Assembly (NCBI RefSeq): GCF_963576615.1 | Contig: NC_088711.1 | Span: 57,454,248 to 57,518,247 of the forward strand | Origin: Watersipora subatra | Lineage: Eukaryota; Bryozoa; Gymnolaemata; Cheilostomatida; Watersiporidae | Length of the DNA stretch: 64,000 nt | Direction: 5' to 3' | Part shown: positions 50,201 to 60,479 of the stretch, piece after piece | Numbering within the stretch: the first letter of the stretch is position 1 | How the letters are laid out: each line of letters opens with the position of its first letter | Program-made: the position numbers and the translations under genes | The notes under the pieces: model-generated | Seen by the model: only the letters and a program-made list of their open reading frames with translations | Told to the model about the DNA's origin: nothing | Databases searched by the model: none

Positions 50201-53200
50201 ACTGAAACAACAACACCCTGGGAACTGAAACAACAACACCCTGGGAGCTGAAAAAACAACACTCTGGGAACTGAAAAAACAAAACCGCGGGAACTGAAAC
50301 AACAACACCCTAAGAACTGACACAACATCTTGGCAACTGAAACAATGTTCGACACTCTGGGAACTGAAACAACAACACCCTGGGAAATGAAACAACAACA
50401 CCCCAGGAGCTGAAACAACAACACCCTGGGAACTGAAACAACAACACCCTGGGAACTGAAACAACAACACCCTGGCAACTGAAACAACAACACCCTGAGA
50501 ACTGAAACAACAACACGCTGAGAACTGAAACAACAACACCCTGGCAACTGAAACAACAACACCCTGAGAACTGAAACAACAACACCCTGGGAACTGAAAC
50601 AACAACACGCTGGGAACTGAAACAACAACACCCTGGGAACTGAAACAACAACACCCTGGCAACTGAAACAACAACACCCTGAGAACTGAAACAACAACAC
50701 GCTGAGAACTGAAACAACAACACCCTGGCAACTGAAACAACAACACCCTGAGAACTGAAACAACAACACGCTGAGAACTGAAACAACAACACGCTGGGAA
50801 CTGAAACAACAACACCCTGGCAACTGAAACAACAACACCCTGAGAACTGAAACAACAACACCCTGAGAACTGAAACAACAACACCCTGGGAACTGAAACA
50901 ACAACACGCTGAGAACTGACAAACAAAACCACGGGAACTGAAACCACAACACCCTAAGAGCTGAAACAACAACACCCTGAAAACTGAAACAACAGCACCA
51001 TGGAAACTGAAACAACAACCTCCTGGGAACTGAAACAGCAATGTAAACAGCCTTTGTATTACTGCATTGTTAGCTATTGGACAGCCAATGTAGCACAACA
51101 ATAACTTAAAAGGGTTAATTCATAGGAAACATTGGGAAGGCTATAATAGAGAGCCAAATAAATGTAGAACAACCTTATGAATGAGGAGTGAAAATGGACA
51201 TTGCTATGTTAGAACAGGTGGGCCAATCAAAAAACACTCTAGAACTAGAGTGCACACACAGGATACCATTACTCTGATATACGATTATTTCACCATACGA
51301 AGTGGAACATGAGAATTTTTTCACCTCACTATACGAATTTTATTTCACCCTACGAACTCAACAAAATTTTTGCCTGAGTTCAAATTTGGCAGTACAGCTT
51401 TTTACGTACGTCAAAATAACAAAGGCGCCGAAACGCTGTTCGCCGGAAACATTTTCACAACGCCTGAAAGAGAGATGATGACTGATTTTTCTTTATCCAG
51501 CAATTAATGTTTGTAAAACGGTAATGGTTTCCCTTCAAACCAGTAGCAAAGTTGGAGTTGCGATTCTTCACACAGAAGGTATAGTGGTCACACAACTTCC
51601 ATTAACATGCTAACAAAAATCCACTTCATTACGAAAACAATGTTGTTCGGTTTTCTAGCCGAATTAGGTTTAAAATGTTTTAAACAGGTCCGCTAAAAGC
51701 TAGAGTGAAAACGGAGACAGAAACTGATTAGTGATAAAATTTTAGTGATAAAATAGTGAAATTTAGTAAAATAGTTAAAAATACATATTAAAACTTTAAA
51801 ATTTAAGTGTGTGTGTGTTTAGTAAGCTAAACTTATTTGAAGAAAATTCAAAGTTTTTGCCATACGTATGTCTATCTTGAAGGTATGAATTTTCTATGGT
51901 AGATTGTAGCATAGAAAGAAGCAAGAACATTATGTAACATCACATTGTATTGCAGATCATAAGCAATAAACTCACTAAATATAATAAAGTTACGGTAGGT
52001 AACTATAGTTACTAAGGTTAACATACTAATTTGTTACGAACTTTTAATATGTACAGCACTTACATAAAACTTTAGGACGATTTTTACCAGGGCATGTTTG
52101 CATTATATAATTTCTATGGTTTATATACCTTACATACGATTTCTTCATCATGCGATGCCATCTCTGAAGCGGATCAGAAACGTATCCTGAGGATGCACTG
52201 TACAAAGATTTTTAGTTTGCAATGCAGTTTTTTGACGACTGAGCTATTTTCATTTGCAAACATAATTGAAAAAGATTGTAAAAGCAACTACGCTATTGCT
52301 AAAAAAAACAAGCAAGGACTTATTGACCAACAATGCCTGACATTTAGAAAACGAATAGCTTTCTGTCACACACAGCTCATCTAAAATTTACTCTTAGTTT
52401 TTGCCATGTAGTACTTTTTTAATTACCCATATTTCTTGGGAACTTTTTGGTTGGTGCAGCCTCATAATGACAGTACTAGCCAATGTGTAAACCACAGGCC
52501 AGCTACTACAATACTAACAGAGATATCACACTGAAAGATTGGCACATGTTGCCTAATGATGCAGGCATAGAAATCCAGCAATGATAGAACACTTAGCTTG
52601 GAGAGACAAGCGGTAAACAAGATTTACCTATAGAGTTGTCTTTCCCTCGAAGGACTTCCTTTACCCATCCACGGTCGATATCATGCCCTCCGTTCATCAC
52701 AAACTCACTGCTTCCCTTAGGTGAGACTTGCAGCCAGACTGGAGAAACTAGTGTGAATTTTTTGTGAAACTTTTTCGCTATATCATAGCCTTTAGAGTTC
52801 CACTGAAAATAAACAGTTGAATAAATGCGGGTGAAAAGGTTTAAACACCTAGTAAAGCATATAAAAGAAAGACGACGACTCCAAAGATATAAAAGCTGAC
52901 TAACAAATGTATTGTTAAAAGGTATTTTCTATATGATTCGCTGACTGGTAATTCTAAAACATTCTCAAAACTTCCTCCCTTCAACTTAAGACCACACTGA
53001 GGTCTCGATTGCTGGGTTGTCTTAGTAAGCTGTCATACAGAAGGCTATCTGTCAGTACACATGTTTACATATTAGATGATTGCAACATTCAATTTTTGTA
53101 ATCAAATATCATGAAAAAATTACAAAAGACACAAGAAAACTGCAATGATACATTGGCTCATCTATCTTAGGCACAATATTCTTCATAGAGTAGCGACATC

Positions 53201-56138
53201 TTCTCTTTGAAATGGTCACATGGTATTGTAAATACTTGAGAAATGTCGAATCAAAAAAACCTTATCACATTCTCCTATTAGCAAATTGGTCATGACAAAT
53301 AGCAGGGAGATTGTAGCCAATATCTGCATTCTTTACTAAAATAAGAGCCATGTTTGTCAGTATATTCGAAGCCACGGTTAGAGCACTAGAGAAAATGCAT
53401 CGCACACGAGTTGAACTCGAATAGTCGGCTTGGTGGACCACTGTGCTAGCCACTGCACCACCCGTCCACCTCACCATATTTTAGAATGATTATGCACATA
53501 ATTATCGCACATCTGACGATCTCTTTTGACGGATGGGACAGCCGGCGTACTAGATCTTATAATAGATGACTTAAAAACTGCAAAATGGCTTAACAGAATG
53601 ATACTGTGAGTTTGAGCTTTACCAACAACCAGCAAGTTTTTATTGTGGGGACAACCAGCACTGACCACACATGAAACCTACTGCTATCATGAAACCTAGT
53701 ACACATTGAACGCCATTCGAAAACGGTACTAACCAGAAATAGAAGAAATATTGGTGTAATTCTAACTTATTGTACAATGAAACTAGAATATTAAATTTGG
53801 TGAGACCTTCTCCCCTCCCCATGACCAATATGAACTTTGAATAAAAATGTATTTGCTAAACGAATGTGGGATTAAATTTTTTGAACACTGTTAAATATAT
53901 CTATATACCTGGTTGATATTTTAGCAATTCAATTTTCTTAGTTTTTAAAGCCTACCAAAACTCATCAGATAATAAAAATGATGCAAAAGCAGAATGCTAT
54001 TCATAAAGCGGTCTAACTAAAAAATTAGTATCCACAACGGCAATGCAAATGTACCTGAAAGAGTATCGGTGCCGTTATATCCCACAGCTAGGTATACTGT
54101 ATGATATCTATATCCTATATTTGTGTACTCTTACAATCTTGATGCAGCTGGTTGTTCAAAAGTCTAAGCAGCCCACGACACAACGTAAAAGTAAACTACC
54201 AGACTATATTAGTTTTAAGACTACATCGTTGCGAGAATCCTGTACTCATGTGAGTGAGTCTGACATATTACAGGGGTAAAACAAAAAAGGGTCATGATGG
54301 CCTCATGTGTGAATTAGACTTAATACAAACAGCACTTATAGTACATCCAAGTGGCTACTACCCAACCCAGACTATAACACTGACTGGAGTGACGTAGGCT
54401 AAAACTGGTCCAGAAAACTCTCTTGTCTCAATGGCAGCACTGTGAACACTGTGCTCCTTCACGATATCAGCCGCAGTGACCTCTGATTGCACAAGTCCTC
54501 GAGCTTTGACATTGGCAGTGACATTAGTCTGGTCATTAGGAGACACGGTGACCTCTTCTGTGACCTACAATAAAAGTGTTTATATTGACAAAGTTACAAC
54601 CTGTACAAAAAACTAAAAGAAACTGTTACGAACATTAGAAAAAGTTTGTGAAAATTTACATCTTCAAAGAATAAAATTCTTTTTGCATATTTTGGCTATT
54701 GTACTAATCAACCAATATCTTACTTGTGTTTTAAATGATATATATTCTAGTAATCAGCAAATGCTCTTACTTAATCATGAAGTTAAATGAAACAAACATT
54801 TTGTTGGAGTTTTACACAAGATACAACATTCTGTGACTAATAGAGACACCCTGAAACTGGTACAGACATCCTGAGACTGGTAAAGACACCCTGAGACTAA
54901 TACAGCCACCCTGAGACTGGTACAGACACCCTGAGACTGATACAGACATCCTGAGACTGGTAAAGACATCCTGAGACTGGTACAGACACCCTGAGACTCC
55001 TAAAGACACCCTGAGACTGGTAAAGACACCCTGAGACTGCTACAGCCACCCTGAGACTGGTACAGCCACCCTGAGACTGGTACAGACACCCTGAGACTGG
55101 TACAGACACCCTGAGACTGCTACAGACACCCTGAGACTGGTAAAGACACCCTGAGACTGCTACAGACACACTGAGACTGGTACAGCCACCCTGAGACTGG
55201 TACAGACACCCTGAGGTACAGACACCCTGAGGTACAGACACCCTAAGACTGGTACAGACACCCTGAGATACAGACGCCCTGAGACTGGTACAAAAACCCT
55301 AAGACTGATACAAACACCATGAGACCAAATTAAACATCCATATACTGGTACAGAAACTCTTAGACTTGTTTTTGCACAGAGATGGGATGGGTTCAAACAG
55401 CGTGGAGCTGAGTTAGGCATGCTAGGACTACTTGAACATCTGTAGACCAGTTTCAATAAAAATACAGGTATCATTCATAAAAGAGATACTGAGGCAGATT
55501 TCTGTGTATTCAGTAGTGCATAGTAATTTTACTTGCAACTTCACAATTCTCGGTAATTCAGTTTTTAAAATAAAATTCAAACTTCTCTAATACGAAGTAA
55601 AGAGGCATATAAGAACCCTGATTCATTCTATAAAATAGTTTGCGCAAACTGAATATTATGTTATCATGTATTTAATATTAACGATAAAATTACAGTTGAA
55701 ACAAAATCCTCAGATCACATTAAAAGCCAAAAGATAAAAAAAAACAGATGTGTAAAAATAGCTCCGGTTTGCATATCTGCATTGACCTTATTAAACTGTG
55801 CAGGACTCTCCATGTTTAAATTTTTTTTGAAGGAAAAGAGATGTATGCAAATATGCAACAATGAAGGCAGGCATCACAAACAACATTAGGCTGCACGTTT
55901 TAGCTTTCATCGATATTATGCCTGATTACATGTAGCAAGTACTGTGGAAGCAAGTCTCAGCAAGTAGACAAATAACAACCAGTACTCGTGTCAAAGATGT
56001 AACACAAACAACACAAATGTTTACCTTCTCAATTTTCTCTTTCTTTTTAGGCTTTTTTTCTTTTTTATCACTCCTGGACAGAGTACCTTGACAGACATAT
56101 AGGAGAGCAAAAGTGGTCAAAATCACGATAAATCGCAT
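44147..56138 (-). CDS. CHID1: CHID1 chitinase-domain-containing protein 1, 9 exons, complete model
   Basis: Secreted/lysosomal GH18-fold lectin-like protein (stabilin-1-interacting chitinase-like family in vertebrates). Exons (minus strand, 5' to 3'): 56138-56025, 54564-54385, 52802-52628, 50132-50026, 49217-49054, 45815-45726, 45287-45123, 44771-44691, 44291-44147; 1221 nt, 406 codons plus stop, all phases consistent. Human CHID1 has 393 aa. Residues 1-20 form a signal peptide ([18 protein letters not shown]), followed by a Lys-rich stretch. The barrel runs from VLAYVTPWNSKGYD through [31 protein letters not shown] and LLLGLNFYG to [16 protein letters not shown] at the stop. As in other CHID1 proteins, the chitinase DxxDxDxE motif is incomplete ([10 protein letters not shown]), so carbohydrate binding is more likely than hydrolysis. 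Convergent with DCP2. Intron 3 contains an array made of copies of its own acceptor. Confidence 0.95.
44318..44670. repeat. 27-bp minisatellite, about 13 copies (CHID1 intron 8)
   Basis: Unit contains TATGATAGACTAGTACACAG then TAGTAAA, with C/T variation in GTACACAG/GTATACAG. Starts 27 bp from the exon 9 acceptor. Because 27 is a multiple of three, one frame is open across the array by chance. Confidence 0.95.
44691..44771 (-). CDS. CHID1: CHID1 exon 8
   Basis: Acceptor ATATTTAG, donor GA/GTGAGT, phase 2 to 2. Encodes [20 protein letters not shown] (human LKDHRPRMVWDSQASEHFFE). Confidence 0.9.
45123..45287 (-). CDS. CHID1: CHID1 exon 7
   Basis: Acceptor CTTTAG, donor GA/GTAAGT, phase 2 to 2. 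Encodes [13 protein letters not shown] then LLLGLNFYG (human GPNAPLSWVRACV and ILLGLNFYG), and QPVIGHE (human EPVVGAR). Confidence 0.95.
45726..45815 (-). CDS. CHID1: CHID1 exon 6
   Basis: Acceptor CTTTCAG, donor TC/GTAAGT, phase 2 to 2. Encodes [20 protein letters not shown] and YDY (human [23 protein letters not shown]). Confidence 0.95.
46674..48046. mobile_element. DNA element with about 135-bp terminal inverted repeats (CHID1 intron 5)
   Basis: 46674-46812 and 47909-48046 are inverted copies sharing CATAATATTATTATG, ATCTTGAGGTGTTGACTGAT, AAGAATCAAGGAGATTGACC and AGCTGAGATATAGCCAGCCA. The 1.1-kb interior shows no recognisable transposase. It is directly followed by foldback family 1 copy b. 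Confidence 0.8.
48086..48936. mobile_element. Foldback element family 1, copy b (CHID1 intron 5)
   Basis: Same landmarks as copy a in both arms (GGTAAATCAGACA, AAGCTCCGCCCATAAATATG, AACCTAGCTTTTTAGAGACG). Arms of about 400 bp pair around AGCTCAAAAAGGGCG near 48500. Ends GAAAGCATAACTGC / GCAGTTATGCTTT. Confidence 0.85.
49054..49217 (-). CDS. CHID1: CHID1 exon 5
   Basis: Acceptor TTTGACAG, donor AA/GTAAGA, phase 0 to 2. Encodes [14 protein letters not shown] (human QHFDGFVVEVWNQ), the position of the degenerate GH18 signature, then [18 protein letters not shown] (human LAEALHQARLLALLVIPP). Confidence 0.93.
50026..50132 (-). CDS. CHID1: CHID1 exon 4 (acceptor repeated in adjacent minisatellite)
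   Basis: Phase 1 to 0. Acceptor TTTCAG/TTCCCAGGG at 50133/50132 gives [10 protein letters not shown] (human IVPRLLFEDW). A second AG six bases further in (CCCAG/GGT) would break the phase and lose VPR. Donor AAA/GTAAGA. The first 14-15 bases of this exon plus TTTCAG are the unit of the array beginning immediately upstream in the transcript. Confidence 0.92.
50121..51041 (-). repeat. 23-bp minisatellite made of CHID1 exon 4 acceptor copies, about 40 units
   Basis: In the transcript sense each unit reads TTTCAG/TTCCCAGGGTGTTG plus TTG, and the array runs directly into the genuine acceptor TTTCAG/TTCCCAGGGTATTG. Variants: CTCAGGG, GCCAGGG, CAGCGTG. A disturbed stretch lies at about 50320-50360. 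The unit has no stop codon in any minus-strand frame, which explains three long overlapping minus-strand ORFs here. Confidence 0.95.
51250..52205. mobile_element. Interspersed element family 3, copy c (CHID1 intron 3)
   Basis: Longest copy. Left end AGGATACCATTACTCTGATA, right end CGTATCCTGAGGATGCACTG; the inner part aligns with 19820-20545. No intact ORF; 52094-52384 is open but unrelated to known proteins. Confidence 0.6.
52628..52802 (-). CDS. CHID1: CHID1 exon 3
   Basis: Acceptor TTTTCAG, donor ATAG/GTAAAT, phase 0 to 1. Reads [17 protein letters not shown] then SPVWLQV and HDIDRGW, each matching human CHID1 (WNSHGYD, SPVWLQL, HDVDQGW). Confidence 0.95.
53372..53470 (-). mobile_element. 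tRNA-like SINE fragment (CHID1 intron 2)
   Basis: The minus strand carries an A-box-like TGGTGCAGTGGCTAGC (53460-53445) and a B-box-like GAGTTCAACTC (within 53419-53407) at tRNA-like spacing. Confidence 0.45.
54385..54564 (-). CDS. CHID1: CHID1 exon 2
   Basis: Acceptor TATTGTAG, donor CCA/GTCAGT, 60 codons. Contains [18 protein letters not shown] (human DRGLVVTDLKAESVVLEH) and ends [11 protein letters not shown], the first barrel strand. Confidence 0.93.
54838..55330. repeat. 20-bp minisatellite, about 24 copies (CHID1 intron 1)
   Basis: Unit GAGACTGGTACAGACACCCT with GCTACAG, GTAAAG and CAGCC variants; several truncated units near 55205-55270. Shares the core ACACCCTGRGA(A)CTG with the array at 50121-51041. 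Confidence 0.95.
56025..56138 (-). CDS. CHID1: CHID1 exon 1 (signal peptide)
   Basis: 38 codons ending AAG/GTAAAC, phase 0. Hydrophobic signal peptide, then [15 protein letters not shown] (human TLSKSDAKKAASK). The frame stays open upstream to an ATG at 56177, but MRFIV gives a conventional signal peptide and matches the family start. Confidence 0.85.
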
Positions 56139-56779
56139 TGCACCACCCGCTACCTTAAACAGAGATAAATAATGCAAATGTGAGTATACCGATGATAAGG
56201 TCTTTCATTTATTTTTCTAAAAACGGTACAACCGGCTCTGAGCTTGAATAATTGCCATATATAAAAACCACCACTCCAGTACAGCTGGGTTACAACGTTA
56301 GTCCTTGTTCTTACTTATGGCCTGCATTTTCCTTGAGGTGATTTAGCCACGCAAATGCCTTGCGTGAATATAGTTGTAGATAACAGTTTGTATATAAATT
56401 GATACTTTTATGCAAATTATGTAAAGGAAAATAAGATTTATTTTAGTTTTACAAAACCATCCATAAAAAAGACTATTACTTTTACTGTTTGACTGAAAAG
56501 CAGGCCTCCATTTGTTATCTAAAGTACAGACTAGTAAAAAGGATGACAGTGTAAAACTATAGCTTTTAGATATATGAGTAAAATTGTTTTGCTTTTTTGT
56601 AGAGCTCTGAGTAAAAACAAACTATGCGAACCCTATCTTATTATTGCACATGCTTTAATTGTTGAGACGCACTGTAGCTATAACTCCTATCATACTATTT
56701 TGGAGTTGTCGGCCCTAAATGCACAAAGGACAACTTAAAAAAACGTTTCCTTCTGTCCAGACTGTTTATTCATACACTT

Positions 56780-57532
56780 CAGGGGCGGATCTACTGTGGT
56801 GCATATGGTGCAAATGCACCACCCTAAATATGGCAAAGAAATAAAAAAAATATTTAAAATCCATCAAGAATTGAGTGAATTACTTTCATTTCACTGAGAA
56901 CTTTCTTTGGGAGGAAATGAACAAAAACGGCCTTGCAGGGCTCATTACAACGATCAAGTTTTAATAACCTTGACCTGAATTTGTTTTGCTTATAAACAAA
57001 TGAGAGTGTCCCACTCGACATCCCCAATTGAGCCACAACCTTTTTGAAAGAAGTACTACAAGCAATTTTAAAAGCAAAATATTCCGGAAGAAAGGTCAAA
57101 AACGAATTTTAAATCATTTCTTTTAACAAGAAAAGAAGAATTCCCAAAAGTATGCCCTACTATGTCTGTTTTATAAAAGCATCATTGTCTAGCTAATACT
57201 ACAAAACATTTTTCATGGCATTTTGAAGAAATGATGGCTTATTTGTGCAAAGCCAAACGGCTGTTGAGGTTTTAAGAGTATAATAAACATAAAACACCAA
57301 TTTAATTAACCACATCAAATGTCAATTTTCACCTCTAAACTTGTAGTTTGCTGCAAACAAATGATTACACTTTTTTTGACTCAAACACACCTCTCCTTCA
57401 TTCTAAGATGACTAAATTCCAAAAGGTTCCGCTGGCGGCCCATGCAAAGGGGTGGCGCTGCGCACCCCCTCTCACCCTAGATATATTACACAAATTTGGC
57501 ACCACACACTTTTTTTCCTAGATCCGCCCCTG
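56780..57532. mobile_element. hAT-like short TIR element with 5-bp CACTT duplication
   Basis: 14-bp perfect inverted ends CAGGGGCGGATCTA, with CACTT on both sides. 753 bp, no recognisable transposase. It lies upstream of CHID1 in the second intergenic gap. Confidence 0.75.
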
Positions 57533-58817
57533 CACTTGAATATTATTGGTTAATCATCCTGCTGTTAATTGGTACATCATTTGAGCTGTTTGTATTCACT
57601 TATGTGTTCAATTATCTTACAACACTAAAATTAGCAGGCAGTACCTAATTGTTCTTACATCATCATTTACCAAAAGACCAGCAGCTCAATAAATACCTCA
57701 AGTAATAGTGCAACATTTGAAAGTCTGCTTGCTGTAAAACACTTGGGCTATTCAAATTGAAAATTATTTTTGTCATAACATACAATTGAAGATGCGAGGA
57801 ATGCTGTCATGGCAGATGACATAGGACTTCAGTCACAGAATGTATAACATGTACACTAAATGCCCCTGACAAGGTGATGAGCCTTTGCACAATCTTCTCA
57901 GAAACAATAAAAATATTATGTGCGGAAATTTTTAAAATTTAAAAATAAAGAATACTCAGTGCTTATCATTTGCTTTAGAGACTTTTAGAGGACAACTCAC
58001 GACCAAATATAAGATTCAGATAGTGATCAGTGTATGCAAAAACATTTTCAAGACATGATATTCTTTACAAGGAAGAGTCTGACAATGTAGTGCAGCGTAC
58101 CTCAACAGAAATGACTATTCAAAGAGTTTTTAGGCTAGCCGAGGATCTATACCCAGTCTTACTGAAGTACAGAATTAGGTCAATCACTGGTATAACCATA
58201 CCACCAGAAAAAATGTTTGGTTAGGCGACTAGATCAATACTACAAAAAAAAAATTAATGCTCAAAAAGTGTTGAGTGAGGTGGCCAATCACAAGGCACTA
58301 CTACCAATCACCAATACTCCTAAAGGATTATAGAGAAACTATAGGCTTGTTTTTATTTTGTCTCAGATTTTTTTACTTAGACATTCTTAGTCATTTATCT
58401 AATGACCATGCAGACCAGTCTGCATTGATGGCTTAGCAGGGAGTACAACTCGAGGGAAGCGGCTTTAATTTCCTTTTTTAGAAATCAAAATCTAATCTGT
58501 TTTTTGCAAGCTAAGTGCTTTGGATTATGACTGCTCTTATTTGATTTTAAATGGCAGAACTAACAGGGTCGAAAGGCAAAATAGAGTATATTCGAAACCA
58601 CTCAAAATACAACCTGATGAAGCAAATCGAAATGAAAAGCTTTCAGGCCATGTTCTAATATTACAACGGTGAAATTGTTTACGTTTATTTTGACTACCCT
58701 ATTGTGAAGGGACATACTTCTAAACTCAGCCCAATTGGAAATCTAGGCAGTTTATTTATTGTCACCAACTCTAGGAGCGTTTGCAATAATAATTGGTTGT
58801 GGCAATCACAAGATTCA
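57533..58817. other. Intergenic stretch, nothing recognised
   Basis: The plus-strand ORF at 58030-58224 has no recognisable domain and no supporting splice signals. Confidence 0.45.
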
Positions 58818-60278
58818 TATATTTGTACACAAATATATTAAAGTCGTGGCACAAGTGTAAGCCACAAGCATTGCTACTCTAAACTCAATGGTCCATGTGT
58901 ACTCCTTTTATATTCTTAGCTCTGTGGTAGACTCTGCCCTTCTTCAAGTTCAGCTGCTCGTGTGTACGTAATAGCCATGCCGGCTTTATCCGTGACGGCT
59001 TTATGAACTGGAACTGCAGAATGGGGTCAGCTGAGAGCCTGTAATCTGATTATCTTGGCCCCCTTTCCCCAAAAGCCAAAATTTTTGGCACCGCATAATC
59101 CTGAATCTGTTGGAGCAGACTTCTGGTGTGTGGGCTTGTCCTGGAGGTGGTGTGTGGAATAGGCCAGCTTTGCCGCTTTGAAGACAGACTCCAAACAGCC
59201 GCAAGAGCAGTCTATTTGACATTGGTAACCGATCACACTCCTGGCAATCCAGCCTGATGTTGCTCACTCAGGCTTTGTCTGTGCTTCCTCAGCTGGACTA
59301 GGGTCTAAGCATCTGGCCTTCAGCTTCTCTAAGGTTACATAGTAGTTCTGGGTTGCTATGACAAAAAACTTCCATGTCTCATCCTTGTCCCGCGAGGATA
59401 TGACAGGAAATACTTGTGCCACCTCCTCATTGTGGTTGAATATGGGTAGAAATCGCTGCGTCACCTCCTCGTTCTGAGTGGGTATGGCAGAGAATCTCCG
59501 TGTCACCTCCCCGTCCCTTCTTGAGACTTGTTTTGCAAATGTTCAGTCAGCGTCTGGACTCCTGTCATCCGGCCAGTGGGCCTGAACACTTTTTGTTAAA
59601 GCTTGAACGGTTGGGGGGCCTTGGTTCAACCAGTAGTCAGCACTCCTGTTGCGACCCTTGACAGGGCAGTTTCTCCAAACGTGTCCCTGACCTCCTACAG
59701 CCCCCACACTGAAAGGGTTAAGCCAGCAAAGTCTATTTGACTCAGTGCTATCACTCCTGCAGGTGCCTGACCTGCTTCATCAGCCGTTGCATCAGAAGTG
59801 CATGCTGGCTGATGGTCTGGTTTTGAACCAGCGCCACCTGCTTGGCTGGCCTCTCCCCATGGACCAAACGGCGGTCTGCTGGCGCCCCCAGTCTCAATCT
59901 GTAGTAACTTTATGCCAACGTGTCAATCAATGTAGGGGTAGGCACGGCCAGAAGGTGTCATTGCAGTCCAGAATTGTTCAGCGTATTGCAGAACATTTCT
60001 TTTGCCATGTTGGTGCGGGGGAGGTCCGGTAGATTGGGTAGGCAACTCGAACAAGCTGCTTCACGCAGACAGCATGCTCCTAGAGAGGGGTTTCTGGAAG
60101 TATATTTGTACACAAATACATTATAATCAGAGCACAAATGTAAACCAGTATTGCTACAGTAACCTCAATGGTCCATGCATGCTCATTTTATATCTTTGGC
60201 TTTATGGTAGGCTCCGCCCTTTTTCAAGCTGGCTGCTCGTGTGAACATGATAGCTGTGCCAGCTATACCCGTGCTGGC
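58818..60278 (-). mobile_element. Decayed LTR-type retroelement with gag remnant
   Basis: Direct repeats of about 180 bp, roughly 80% alike, at 58818-58999 and 60101-60278 (both begin TATATTTGTACACAAATA and contain CTCAATGGTCCATG). Between them the minus strand carries gag-like scraps: a Gln/Leu-rich coiled segment near 59760-59850 and a frameshifted CCHC zinc knuckle. No reverse transcriptase or integrase is visible. LTR limits are uncertain; the right repeat may extend to about 60478. Confidence 0.55.
59666..59708 (-). pseudogene. Frameshifted CCHC zinc knuckle (gag remnant)
   Basis: The minus strand encodes C-x2-C, then after one extra base GGQGHVWRNC, satisfying C-x2-C-x4-H-x4-C only if the frameshift is ignored. 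Described as broken; typical of a dead gag gene. Confidence 0.6.
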
Positions 60279-60479
60279 ATTACTCATGATAACAATGCTT
60301 TAGAGTCGATAATCGAGCCGGCTTTAGCCTTGATATGGCATGCTAGTTGTGCTTAGCATACTGGCTAATTTCTTCTCGCTAGACTGACCGTGCATGCAGC
60401 CGGTTAATGGTAGCATAGTCGGTGGACTAATTGTTGGTGAGTTCAGCCGGTTCGTCTGGCTGGCTTCCACCTAACTGTC

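Noticed and set aside
50114-51101. Three overlapping minus-strand ORFs of 263-279 aa with Phe/Gln/Val/Cys repeats
   Set aside because: All are readings of the same 23-bp array in its three frames; the unit simply lacks stop codons. They have no family resemblance. The array is intronic in CHID1.
54775-55474. Several minus-strand ORFs with LYQSQGV-type repeats
   Set aside because: Frames of the 20-bp array in CHID1 intron 1, with no start context or splice support.
58030-58224. 64-aa plus-strand ORF as an exon
   Set aside because: No recognisable family, and neither a clear acceptor nor donor at its ends.
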